From contig CM060731.1 of the NCBI GenBank assembly GCA_030704615.1, forward strand, positions 95,400,756-95,460,755: a stretch of 60,000 nt of DNA, in the 5' to 3' direction. The translations under genes were made by a program, and so were the position numbers. Source of the stretch: Takakia lepidozioides (Eukaryota > Streptophyta > Takakiopsida > Takakiales > Takakiaceae). Positions 1-10,026 of this stretch are shown here, one piece after another (within the stretch, counting starts at the first letter, position 1; each line of letters starts with the position of its first letter). A model generated the notes under the pieces. The model saw only the letters and a program-made list of their open reading frames with translations. It had not been told where the DNA came from and did not search any database.

Positions 1-1400
1 CCATTTCCGTTCTGATTGAGAATCATGAACAAAGGGAACAGAAATGCGGCACTGCATTTCCGTCCGAGTCGCACTTTCCGACATTCCAGAACGGAAATAC
101 GGCGCCGCATTTCCGTCCGAATCGCACTTTCCGACATTCCAGAACGGAAATGCGGCACCGCATTTCCGCCCGGGTGAGACCTTCATACTCTCCAGAACGG
201 AAATGCGGTAATGCATTTCCATCCAGCAAGCACGGTATGTGAAGGTGGAACGGAAATGCGGTACCGCATTTCCGTTCTGATAAAGAATTATGAACAACGG
301 AAACAGAAATGCGGCACCGCATTTCCGTCCGAGTGGCACTTTCCGACATTCCAGAACGGAAATGCGGCGCCGCATTTCCGTTTTGTATCTGATGCATGGA
401 GCCGAGTGCAATTCCGACCGCTTCAGACATTCATACTATCCAGAACGGAAATGCGGTACCGCATTTCCGTTCTGACTGTAAATCGTGAACCATCGGAACT
501 GAAATGCGGCAGCGCATTTCCATCCGAGTCGCACCTCCCTCACAAGCTAGAACGGAAATGCGGCACCGCATTTCCGTTCTTATGAAAAATCGTGAAACAT
601 CAGAACTGAAATGCGGTACAACATTTCCGTCGGAGTCGCACCTTCCGACATTCCAAAACGGAAATGCGGCGCAGAATTTCCGTTTTGTATGTGAGGCATA
701 GAGCTTTGGAACAAAAATGCGGCACCGCATTTCCGCCAGGGTCAGACTTTAATACTCTACAGAACGGAAATGCGGTACCGCATTTCCGTTCTGACTGAAA
801 ATCGTCAACAGCGGGAACAGAAATGCGTCGCAACTTCCGACATTCTAGAACGGAAATGCGGCGCCACATTTCCGTTTTGTATATGAGGCCTGGAGTTGTG
901 GGACGGAAATGCGGTGCCGCATTTCCATCCATGTGAGACCTTCAAACTTTCCAAACCGGAAATGCGGCACCGCATTTCCGTTCAACTAAGACCTCTATAC
1001 TTTCCCGAACGGAAATGTGGCATGACATTTCCGTTCATCAACTAAGGTATGTGAAGGGGGAACGGAAATGCGGTACCGTATTTCCGTTCAGATTGAAAAT
1101 CATGAACCACGGGAACTGAAATGCTATGCCGCATTTCCGTCCGGATCGCACGTTTCGACATTCCTGAACAGAAATGCGGCGCCGCATTTCCCTTTTGTAT
1201 CTCATACATGGAGCTGTGGGACGGAAATGCGGCACCGTATTTCCGTTCAACAACTAAGGTATGTGAAGGTGGAACGGAAATGCGGTGCCGCATTTTCTTC
1301 CAACAAGCACGGATGTGTAGCTTCGTGATGGTTCTTAACGGAATTGCGGCGCCGCATTCGCATTTTCACTCCAACTCCAAATCTGCACTCTATCTGACTG
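1..1400. repeat. Palindrome array I, about 25 units at ~53-bp spacing
   Basis: About 25 copies of a 20-bp near-palindrome, consensus GAAATGCGGYRCCGCATTTC, occur at a regular spacing of 52-54 bp (for example near 95, 149, 201, 254, 307, 360, then 447, 502, 554, 608, 662, 715, 768). The central dinucleotide is CG, TA, CA or TG. The ~33-bp spacers fall into about five recurring types (one contains GAGTCGCAC, one TTTTGTAT, one GAGACCTTCA, one AAGGTATGTGAAGG, one AATCATGAAC) that succeed each other in a loose higher-order order. Open frames here encode peptides such as GNAAPHF that simply reflect the repeat, so I call no gene. The array touches the left window edge, so its full extent is unknown. 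Confidence 0.93.
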
Positions 1401-1571
1401 AAGTGGCATGAGGCGGCGCGGCCTAACCGTTGGATAATGATGTTTGTTTTTCGGACGGCAGGCGTATCCTGAACGATTCGAATTTCGTAATGACGCAAAG
1501 TCCACGAGACACTTTTCTCCAACCCTTTCGAACCCAAGTGCTGCATCACCGCCGTTTCATCTTCTTTTGTC

Positions 1572-1924
1572 GTGTCTCCTCAGTCACCCCTCTCGCGCCC
1601 TTTCCATCTGCACTCTTCGCCCCTTTTCCCTGTCTCTGTTCTTCTTATGCTCGAACCTGAGAGGGAGGGAGTGCGTGCACCAGAGAAGAGACATCGTCGC
1701 AAGCTCCGAAAATTGTACTTCGGACGTAGGCCAATGCCGAAGGGGAGGAAGCAGATGCGTCTACAGGAGGAGATTGCCATCTCGCAGCATCAGGCTACGC
1801 AGGCAACCCAGCCACCAGTGAGAGCTCCGTGCTATCGGGATTCGCCAGCTGATCGAGCACCGAAACCCCCTCATTTTTCTTCTGCAATTCTTAGACTGTA
1901 TGCTAGGAGACTTGACTGCAGAAG
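1572..1924 (+). other. 5' region of the ParB-methyltransferase gene with a basic open frame
   Basis: A frame open from 1572 to 1940 encodes a basic stretch rich in R and K (from the ATG at 1647: LEPEREG, then RKLRKLYFGRR). It is out of frame with the ATG at 1925. It could be an upstream exon, leader or nuclear-localisation segment of the methyltransferase protein. In copy A2 (from about 15280) the same stretch has small indels and a TAG, so it is not preserved there. Upstream of 1572, the bases 1401-1571 show nothing I recognise. Confidence 0.35.
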
Positions 1925-3179
1925 ATGTTTGCATGCCTAACCGGAAAGGTGGACGTGCTGGAGGGATCGCAGGAATCCGAAGAGCCGCAGGCAGAGTCCG
2001 TGGAGCTAGCTGCAGCACGCACACCCAGCCGATCCACGAGCACGGGTCTTCCTGCCGGTCCTAGCCCTGTGCGTTTCAAGGACGCGGCTTCCAAGGCCAA
2101 GTCTTTGCAGTTCAAAGCCCCAGAGAGCGACTCGCCTTCAAAGGTCATGGAGAATCGCCAGCAGGGGTCTAGCCCTTCTCCAGCAAAGACGAAGAAGAAG
2201 CAGCCCGTCCTTCAACTTGTTTCTGAACCGGACCAGGCCGTTTCCCCCCACCCAGGCGAATGAAGCAGATTCAATTGCAGCAGACACCTTCACCTGCAAG
2301 AATGAGGAAGCACAAGGCAATCAGGGGGAGGGCGGAGCAGTCTCCCGCAAAACCGATTCCACGAGCTGAAGCCCAGTTCCTGCTTGATTTCCAACTTGCT
2401 GCAGCGAAGCCAATGGGATCGACCGTCAATCTGGTACCGGAGGAGGGTGCTGCCTCTCAACGTTCTCAGCAAGACCTGACCACAGTTGAGGAAGACCTGA
2501 CCACTGAAGGCCCGGAGGAGGCCTCTGCAATTGCACAATTGTCCGCAAAGATTCCCCAGAGTGCAGCTCCAGTTGGGGATGCTCAAGCTGCTCAGCCCCT
2601 GCCGCCACCAGCAGAAATGTCTCCGGAGGAATTCCAAAGTGCAGCGGATACAATGTTGGAGGAGACACATAGTAGCATTGGCAGAGTTCTGGGCAGCAGG
2701 GTATTCCAGCGGACTCTTCGAATCCCACTCTGTCGCATGGTCTCCCTTCCCATCGTCAGGCAGGCACTTCCCGGAGATGTGGATAAGCTCAAGTTCGCAT
2801 TTCGAGAAGGGTACCGTCTAGGTTCGCCAGCCTTCTACGTTTCCCTTGAGAATGAGGACGGCGAATCTCGTGGACCCACTGCGGAGGAATTGTCAACATG
2901 GGATACCCACTGGCACACTCGCAACGACGAATTCGAGGCAACCCTGAAGGGTGATCCCGACTTCGGCCATATGTCGGGTAAAATGTTCTTTGTGTGGGAC
3001 GGGAATCACCGACTTCTCGCCTGGTGGGAGTACATCAAGCAGAACCATGCCAAGCACATTGGCTGGCATTACATGGTGGAGTGTGTCATCCTCAAGGTGA
3101 AGGCGGCAGACTCCTCCCTGCTCAAGAATGCCATGGCGGACCTCAACTCGTAAGATACTCATACCCTCCCAAGCACGTT

Positions 3180-3201
3180 CGAAATGCGGTGCCGCATTTC
3201 G
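3180..3201. repeat. Single GGYRCC palindrome inside intron 1
   Basis: One 22-bp dyad with GGTGCC centre lies within intron 1 (3150-3261) of the methyltransferase gene. It is conserved at the equivalent position in A2 (about 16817-16838) and in A3 (about 44398-44420). Confidence 0.9.
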
Positions 3202-4387
3202 GTTTCCAATCTGTTTTGTTTCCGTGCTTTCGTGGACTGAACTGGAGAGTGTGCCTTGCAGGGTCACTGAAAATGCGTACGTGCATACCCACATGGCACA
3301 TATGCTGTACAGGGTGAGGAAAACTGGTCTCACTGATCCGCACATGTTCGCGGAAATGCTGGAGCCCGAGCTCATTCAGAAAGCCGTGGCAAAAACTGAC
3401 CGGACATGGTATCGTCTCACTATGGATGGAATGGTGGAGGTGATATACGAAGTAAGTCGTCCTCCCATTTCCCTCTGCTCATCCTTCCCCAATTTCCGGT
3501 AATCTTTCCACATGAATCGAATGTAACGCTTCTGCATGTTTTTGTTGGCAGTCAAACATCAAGCTGGATTTGGCCCATGCCAAACGCTTCTTCATGGAAA
3601 GTGAGGGGCAGGTCAAAACGTTGCAGTCATTGACTGAGCACTTGAAGGAAGCCGGGGTCAAGTCCAGAACGAAATACAAGTCAAAGCTTGTGAAGCTGGT
3701 GGCCATTGCAGATCCGGCACTTGGAAAGGACTTCATCCCCGAGATTGCAAAACACTATTCTCGGGCCATGCAGCCGACCATGCAGTTGGAGAAACTGCAT
3801 CACCTCTCAACGGCATGTGTTGAAGCGAAAGAGAAGGTGATGTTTCAATTCACTGAAGTTCCTTCCTAGCAATAGCCACTCTTCTTCCTGCTCCTGACAT
3901 TGGATCGGAAATGGCAGACACGGTGGCTGTCGATCTGGAATGCATCGGAGAGTATAAGGACAATGTGGTCTTTTCCACTCGAAGTTTCCGACCCTGCAGT
4001 GGATGTGTGGCTCAACCGCATGACTTGGTGGTTCCAGGTAATTCAAGGTACTTCCCCAGAGTTGCTTTTCTGAAATGAATTCCCTGAACTGCTACGTGAC
4101 AATGCATGTGGGAATCGCAGGTAATGACGAATGCGAAGGAGCAAGTCGTAATGCATACAAATTCGTTCGGCTTGTACGTCAAATGGGATGGAACACAGAC
4201 ATTGGAAGACTACGTGACACGTTTCAGATGTGCTTACAAGGACAACCTCTTCGCCAGGGAGCTACAGACAGCAAGAAGGAGCGTGGAGTTTACACATCAG
4301 GAGGGAGCGGAAAAGCTGCAATGCGAATTGTTTACAGGTGAAGCCCAGCTGTCCTTGTATGCAAAGCCTGGTAATGAGGTTTGTCTG

Positions 4388-4409
4388 GGAAATGCGGCAC
4401 CGCATTCGC
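4388..4409. repeat. Single GGYRCC palindrome inside intron 5
   Basis: A dyad with GGCACC centre lies in intron 5 (4338-4482). It is conserved in A2 (about 18025-18046) and A3 (about 56689-56710). The right arm has mutated to GCATTCGC. Confidence 0.88.
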
Positions 4410-5646
4410 ATTTTATGTTTAGGTTGCACTCTGCGAGTACGTTGGTCTCAACTTTTGCTCACGCATGCTGACTGCCCTGCAGGTATATGAAATACGTGCT
4501 TCTTCAGACAGGGGCCCTGGCTCAAGAGCCCCCGTTCTTCATGGCTTGGACCGTGGCGGGCCCAAGCTGTGTCTACACACCCGAGCTGCAGAAACAATGG
4601 CATGCCGCGCATCTGGTTGGATGCCCGTGGTACCTGGACATGTCTGGCGGAATTGTTGACGAGTCTGAGAAAGATCTGCACGTGAAAGCAGAAGAGAAGA
4701 GAAAGGAAAGACGTGTCCCTGCTCGGCCAGAGTCGGCAAAGGAAGCTGCTGCTCTGGAACAATCCAGAAAGGCAGCTGAGATGGCACAGAAGACGGTGGA
4801 TGCAGCTGTGCAGGCTCAACAGAAGGGGTCGAAGAAGCGGACTCGCCAGCAAGGAGCAGCAGTTGTGACACCCAAGAAAACGAAGAAGCAGAAACAGATA
4901 GTGCAGGTAGAGGGTGAGGAAGAGGACTCCGATGGAGACTTTGCAACCAGCCCACCCCCCGAGACGCAGCCGAAATCCCCTGTGCCCACCGTTGTCACGA
5001 GAGGGACGAGAACTGGCTCGGCAAAGAAGGCACTCTTCAACCCCCGGGGGGGCACCCTTTCGAGCCGGTGGAAATGAAGAGGCCGAAAGTGGATCCCGAT
5101 ACAGTAGTCCAGTGTGTGAATGAGAGTTTCTTGGCGGCTTTGGATGGACGGGCAGCCAAGTTGGCATACATGAAGACCATGGAGGGTCTGAAGGGCAGAG
5201 CACTGAAGAAGGCGGCTGCCGAAGAGCCTTCCGACACCCCCGGTTTCTGAAGATGGTCTCGTTCTTTGAGAGGGTGTGTGCAGACAAGGATTGCAGGAGG
5301 GGCGGAAATGCCACCGATTGGTCTTGCGATATGATCATCTTGGATATTCCAGACGGAGAGCCTGTGGAAGGACTGCAAGCTTTGCCATCTTGGAACAGGT
5401 ACTCCGAGGACTTTTGGAAGAAAGGATTCGGGCTCGCCCGCATGGTGTTGGACGACAGAGGCTGTGTGGTTGTCCTGGCGAGCAGAGGCAAAAACACGCA
5501 GACAGGAATTGCGAAGTGAACCCGCAAGAGCGCCGTCCCAATTCTGAAGAAGAAGTGGACGTGCATCAACACATTGGGCCTTCGGTCGGAAGGGAAGAAG
5601 GTAATTACGACCTTGGCACTCGTCCTTTCATTTTCTTAGGAGTCTT

Positions 5647-5666
5647 GAAATGCGGTGCCGCATTCG
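5647..5666. repeat. Single GGYRCC palindrome inside intron 6
   Basis: A dyad with GGTGCC centre lies in intron 6 (5601-5696). It is conserved in A2 (about 19286-19305). In A3 (about 57948-57967) one arm has decayed (GGTGCT). Confidence 0.88.
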
Positions 5667-6870
5667 ATTTCTAATCGTTCCCCACTGTGTATGCAGACGA
5701 AGCAGTTCGATGCATACTGCTTTGTGAAGGAGAACTCCACCTTTGCTTTCCGGAAGGAGGGATTGTTGGTTGACCCGAACTGCGACCCCATCGATTACGA
5801 CGTCCTGTTCAACAACGTTCCCACGGAACTTCTCCCTCATAGCCTCACTTCAACTGAACCCCTGCGGTATTCACGCACTCGGAGCCCTTGCCTTCATTCA
5901 GACAATTATGGAGACATGCACTGACGTGGAGGGCACAGTGCTCGACCTCATCTGTGGGACAGGTATGCAGAATCTTGTTGTATGCTTTTCTGCAAACTCT
6001 CGTTATGCTTTCATTCGCAACAAAGGCCATGTCATAATGTGTGGATGGCATTGTAACAGGTGCCTCAATGTGGGCTGGCCGGTTTTCCGACCGGCACCTC
6101 TTTGCCTACGAGGAGGACACAGGCGTCTGGGGATCCCATCTGGAAGGGCTGCAACGGAATGTGAAGGCTCCCATCGAAGTCAAAGACTCCTCGGATTCGT
6201 CGGAGTCGGAGGAAGAGACAGTGGACATTGATGCCGAGGAGAACCCGGAATACGAGTGAGTGCAAACATTGTAAGTTTGCAAAGCCTTCTGTGTGATTTT
6301 TTGTCAAACGCATATCCGGACTGTGGTTCTCATTGGTCTCGTTGGTGATTGTTATATGCAGGATTGGAGGATCCGGGTCGAAACATGTAAGGCCTACACT
6401 TCCTGCCAGGAAGAATGTCCCGTTCTTTGCGAGGGCCGACTTCATGACGAGCCCGGTGAAGGACTACTCCCTTCCTAGTTATGCAGCTAAACTCGCAAAT
6501 AGATTAGACGATGTGAGAATCCCAGTAAAGTAGAGCAGATTTTGGAGAGGGCTAGGGAGGACAGAAGGATAAGGAAAGAGTTGGCAACAGCTGAGGCAGG
6601 TAGACGGGTGCGAAAGTTCATATGTGATTCAGCGGATGAGAGCGATGCAGACAGGGAGGACGACGAGCCAACGGAGGTGAGATGGTCGGTTCCGCAAGGT
6701 GAAGATGGGATTTTCGAAAGCCTGGCCAACGACCAGTCCGCTGGAGATGAGAAAGGCAATGACGGGGTGGAGGCGGAGCAGGACAGTCAAGGACAGGACG
6801 ACAGTAGTGATGATTTTCAAGATTAATAGAATTTTAATGAACTCTCTGTACATTTAAATTCAATTCCAGA

Positions 6871-6880
6871 GTATATAAAG
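6871..6880 (+). promoter_or_regulatory. TATA box upstream of palindrome array II
   Basis: GTATATAAAG lies 45 bp past the methyltransferase stop codon and about 85 bp before the first palindrome of array II. It is kept in A2 (20519-20528) and A3 (59182-59191). It points toward the array on the plus strand and could start a transcript through it. No long open frame follows, so the product could be non-coding. Confidence 0.5.
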
Positions 6881-6959
6881 GGAATTCTCCCCGTCCTTCA
6901 TGTCCCCTCTCCCATGTGCTTCTAAACGACAACATCGTCCAAACCTGGTCCCTCCCAAA

Positions 6960-7990
6960 ATCTGAAATGCGGCAACGCATTTCAATGTCTGAACGGAAAT
7001 GTGGCAACTGCAAAAACCTCCTTTGGAAATGCGGCACCGCATTTCCAAAACCGGGGCAAGAACAATTTTCCGTTTCATGGTTTGGACATCAGAAATTGTT
7101 CGGACAAACGGAAATGAAGTGCCGCATTTCCGTTTCCGACACTGCAGTTTTGCCGATTGTCAGCTCCTTCCATGGATGTAAATGGAAATGCGGAGGTCAA
7201 ACATGGAAATGCGGTGCCGCATTTACCTTTTGGAGATGGACATTTTTCCAACTGCAGACCCATCGACGTTCTTGGGCTCCCCATTCCATGATGCTAGACG
7301 GGAATGCGGCACCGCATTCCATTGTCCAATAAGAAATTTCGATGACGTACATGGAAATGCGGCGCCGCATTTCCAAATTCCAGACCCTTTGATGGAAATG
7401 CGGCACCGAATTCCATCGTCCTATAAAAACTTACATTGTCCTATAAAAACTTTCAATTGCCCAACATGGGAAATGCGGCGCCGCATTTCCAAAACAGACA
7501 TCGTTGTTTGTCCAATTCCAGACCCGTGTGGGCATTCCGTCTTGATAGACGGAAATGCGGCACCGCATTCCATTGTCCGATTCGATATTTTGATGACAGA
7601 CATGGAAATGCGGTGCCGCATTTCCAGAACTTCCATCGTTGTTTGTCCAATTCCAGACCCTTCGACGGAAATGCGGCACCGCATTCCATTGTGCTCTCCG
7701 GAAATGTTGTGCCGCATTTCATTGTTCGGTACAAAATTTCGATGACGGACATGGAAATGCGGTGCCACATTTCAAGTATGGACATGGACAAGCATTAGCG
7801 ACTGGACATGCTTGGATAGTTCAATGTCGAATATGGAAATGCGGCGCCGCATTTCCAATTCGAAGTATGGTAATGCCATGTCAGGAAATGAAATGTTGTA
7901 CAGCATTTCCGTTACGACGACAACGGAGGAAAGGGAGCTGCCAGAAATCGCTTCATGGAGAAAATGGAATGCGGTGCCGAATTTCCGAGC
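6960..7990. repeat. Palindrome array II, copy A1
   Basis: Roughly 18 copies of the ATGCGGYRCCGCAT dyad occur between 6964 and 7985. Spacing is less regular than in array I (33-85 bp). The spacers differ from array I; recurring phrases include ACATCGTTGTTTGTCCAATT, CCAGACCC and ATTTCGATGACG. The whole block is duplicated in A2 (20600-21640). Open frames on both strands here are repeat shadows. Confidence 0.92.
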
Positions 7991-8249
7991 TTCGGCGTGT
8001 ACATGTTTCCTACAACTCATACATGGATTTTCTTCACCTCAGGACTCTGATATCGCTGACTCTGGTATATTCATATGGACAGACACATTGTAGAAATGAG
8101 ACCTCAAATTGTAAACAGTGGGCCAATTACGGCAGTTCTTGAACACGATGAAACACAAGCACACAGAAGTGAGGTACGATGGGTTGTTTTATTGATCGAA
8201 CACGGTGTCTCACATTTAGCAACTCCAGACTCCTCCTTCTACATGGGTG
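7991..8249. other. Spacer between array II and the minus-strand gene
   Basis: A short stretch conserved between A1 and A2 (about 21641-21912). A small plus-strand frame from 8075 (starting MDRHIVEMRPQIV) continues antisense into the minus-strand gene. I do not trust it as a gene. It probably holds the 3' untranslated region of the minus-strand gene. Confidence 0.4.
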
Positions 8250-8858
8250 TCACCAAGTCGACGGAACTTCGATAGCCCTCAAAACAAGCTCATTACTGAT
8301 GCGGCATCTCGAGGTAAACTGCAATGCGGTCGATCTGGTGCCCTTGGTGGAGCTGACGACAATGTCATGCCCATCAATCATACCACCATCATACATCGAC
8401 AAGGTCACTGTGGGCCTCCTGTGCCCGTGCGATTCGTCTTCGCAACTCAGCCGAATGTCTCCATACACTGGAAAAGCGGAGTGAACTCCACGAATATAGT
8501 TTTCCCCGGTGCCGTCCTCCCTGGTCCACTGGCAGCAGTTCCAGCGCCAAAGTGAGGCCGTGCGTGATCTGTCCGGCATCCCATTCCACCTTGGTATATC
8601 GAGGTCAACAATTTTCAGGACCCACGGACCGCATTGACCCTCGCCCTCACCTCGCTCAAAGCAGTAATAGCCCTCCAGATACTCCATTGCGCGCAAAGAC
8701 TCCCGCTTGATTCCAAATGCGTCTGTGAAAAGTGAAAGCCAGACAATGATGTCTCCTGATTCTGGTTTGAACATAGCATAATCGTGGCCACGATAAGGGC
8801 AGTCAGCAGGATTTCGGCGGCACGGCATCCCTGAAAAAGAGTAGCGCAGTACGCTCAA
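8250..8858 (-). CDS. Unknown protein of element A, minus-strand paralogue, copy A1
   Basis: A 202-aa open frame, function unknown. It contains ADCPYRGHDYAMF, then FERGEGEGQCGPWVLKI, RTASLWRWNCCQWTRED, VYGDIRLS, SMYDGGMIDGHDIVV and a C-terminus ELVLRAIEVPSTW. It is clearly homologous to the plus-strand gene at 9235-9947 along its whole length, so the two arose by an inverted duplication and are transcribed away from each other. The A2 copy (21913-22569) is also open, which suggests the frame was under constraint until recently. I see no catalytic signature, signal peptide or membrane segment; the paired Cys in NCCQW and the DGGMI-GHDIVV block are the most conserved parts. The true start is uncertain and an upstream exon is possible. 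Confidence 0.62.
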   Translation of the reverse strand: MSVLRYSFSGMPCRRNPADCPYRGHDYAMFKPESGDIIVWLSLFTDAFGIKRESLRAMEYLEGYYCFERGEGEGQCGPWVLKIVDLDIPRWNGMPDRSRTASLWRWNCCQWTREDGTGENYIRGVHSAFPVYGDIRLSCEDESHGHRRPTVTLSMYDGGMIDGHDIVVSSTKGTRSTALQFTSRCRISNELVLRAIEVPSTW

Positions 8859-9109
8859 TGATAGCAGCTCCCGGATGGAGGAGGGAGCAGCGCGGTGGCT
8901 GGAAGAAATTCAAGCAAACGCTGCAATTCCTCACAAACACTCCATGGCACAATTAAATTTCCCCCCGACAGAAACCTGCATGGATGAAGATTGGCTCATC
9001 CATGGATGTAGCCGTTTCATTTTCCTTCCCTACCATGCAAACTATGGGCAGTAAGTGCCAGGTGGGCCTATAGCCACTCGAGATGACGAAGTCCATCCCC
9101 CCTTCGATG

Positions 9110-9132
9110 TAAATGCGGCGCCGAATTTCCAT
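9110..9132. repeat. GGCGCC half-decayed palindrome in the divergent promoter region
   Basis: AAATGCGGCGCCGAATTTCC lies between the two divergently transcribed paralogues (gap 8859-9234). It is conserved in A2 (about 22729-22751). The gap otherwise holds no recognised signal. Confidence 0.75.
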
Positions 9133-9234
9133 CCGAGGGATGGACTTCGGTGGCAGATTTCAAACTATACCCCGTGGATGAGAAAGAGGTATCGGTTCAT
9201 CCACCGCTGGCTTGTTGAACACGTTACACGATGA

Positions 9235-9947
9235 TTGGTGGGTACTTGTGACCCAGATGGTCCATTATTGGAGCCCGCACTGCTCTTCCGCTTCTCATCA
9301 TTTCGAAAATGTAAGGGCTTCATTGCTGTCCGCAAGGTCATTGTCATCGGCATCAAAGACGTCCTCAGGTCCTCCTTTGCAAGGATGCCGTGCTTCCGGA
9401 ACTGGGACGACTGCCCTTATGGAGGCATCGATTATGCAATGTATTCGGCCACATCGGGAGACATCGTTATCTGGTACACAGATTACACAGAAGATACCGG
9501 TTCAAATGTGGAAACATTGTCGCTTTTGAGTATCTCCCAGGCCAGTACGCCTTTGAGCGGGGTGACAATCTTGGTCTGAGGAGTCCGTGGCTCCTGCGCA
9601 TCCTTGATTCCGATTTTCCCAGCTACGACGGGCGCCCATGCAGAAGAATCCGCACTGCTATGCTGTTGCGGTGGAACTGCTGCTAGTGGACGTGGGTGGA
9701 CTCCATCGGAGAGACTTATACTCCTGAAGGAGTGCGCTCATCTTCTCCATTGTATGGGGACATTCGCATTGGTGTGGACGGCGAAAACGTGAAGCTTTCC
9801 ATATTCGATGGTGGTATGATTGAAGGGCAGGACATTGTGGTGAACATCAACAGGGGCGGTACAACGGCTGCAATCCAGTTTACCTGGAGGAGCCCGAAGA
9901 CTCATGAGCTAGTTCTCAGAGCAGTCGAAGTCCCATTGACAACGTGA
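9235..9947 (+). pseudogene. Unknown protein of element A, plus-strand paralogue, copy A1 (broken)
   Basis: Homologue of the minus-strand gene at 8250-8858 and near-identical to the intact 237-aa gene at 22853-23566. In this copy the frame shifts near 9525, and a CAG codon in the WNCCQW block has become TAG at about 9685. Conserved segments still readable are DCPYGGIDYAMYSATSGDI, FERGDNLGLRSPWLLRI, LYGDIRIGVDGENVKLS, DGGMIEGQDIVVNINRGG and ELVLRAVEVPLTT. Function unknown. Confidence 0.7.
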
Positions 9948-10026
9948 CTTGTATTCAGAAGGCACAGGGCTAAAGATTTGTTTGCACAATCAGCACAGTA
10001 GACGTGCTTCAAATGCAATTCATGTG

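Larger units (their letters stand above)
1925..6826 (+). pseudogene. ParB-like domain + beta-class DNA methyltransferase, nine exons, copy A1 (decayed)
   Basis: Exons inferred from GT-AG borders and reading phase: 1925-3149, 3262-3451, 3552-3836, 3918-4037, 4121-4337, 4483-5600, 5697-5962, 6060-6255, 6362-6826. Exon 1 has a low-complexity N-terminus, then a ParB/sulfiredoxin-like domain with VWDGNHRLLAWW (about 2992-3027); the segment LNSVTENAYVHTHMAHML after the first splice resembles the N-x-R region that follows in ParB. Exon 6 has a K/R-rich linker and a motif IV-like strand, CDMIILDIPDG (about 5326). Exons 7-8 carry motif I, VLDLICGTGASMWAG, and the acidic strand LFAYEED. The order IV then I is that of beta-class N4-cytosine/N6-adenine methyltransferases. 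The C-terminus is acidic. Lesions: 6C instead of 7C near 2250, one base lost near 4310, indels near 5045 and 5237, TGA at 5516, an extra T near 5887, a 4-bp loss near 6505. Catalytic DPPY is replaced by DIPD, so activity is doubtful. Confidence 0.8.

Noticed and set aside
95-1300. CRISPR-like pattern: ~20-bp palindromic repeat with ~33-bp spacers
   Set aside because: Spacers recur in about five types, repeats vary at the centre and arms, there are no cas genes, and the surroundings are eukaryotic with introns and LTR elements.
23-1300. Open frames on both strands in the palindrome arrays (peptides with GNAAPHF, MRCRISV)
   Set aside because: They arise because the repeat lacks stops; peptide repeats mirror DNA repeats and occur on both strands.
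4448-5572. 374-aa minus-strand open frame, also at 18086-18841 and 56749-57843
   Set aside because: Antisense shadow of exon 6 of the methyltransferase gene; the plus frame has domain motifs and splice borders.
8075-8275. Small plus-strand frame MDRHIVEMRPQIV and its longer form at 21725-22147
   Set aside because: Runs antisense into the conserved minus-strand gene; no independent support.
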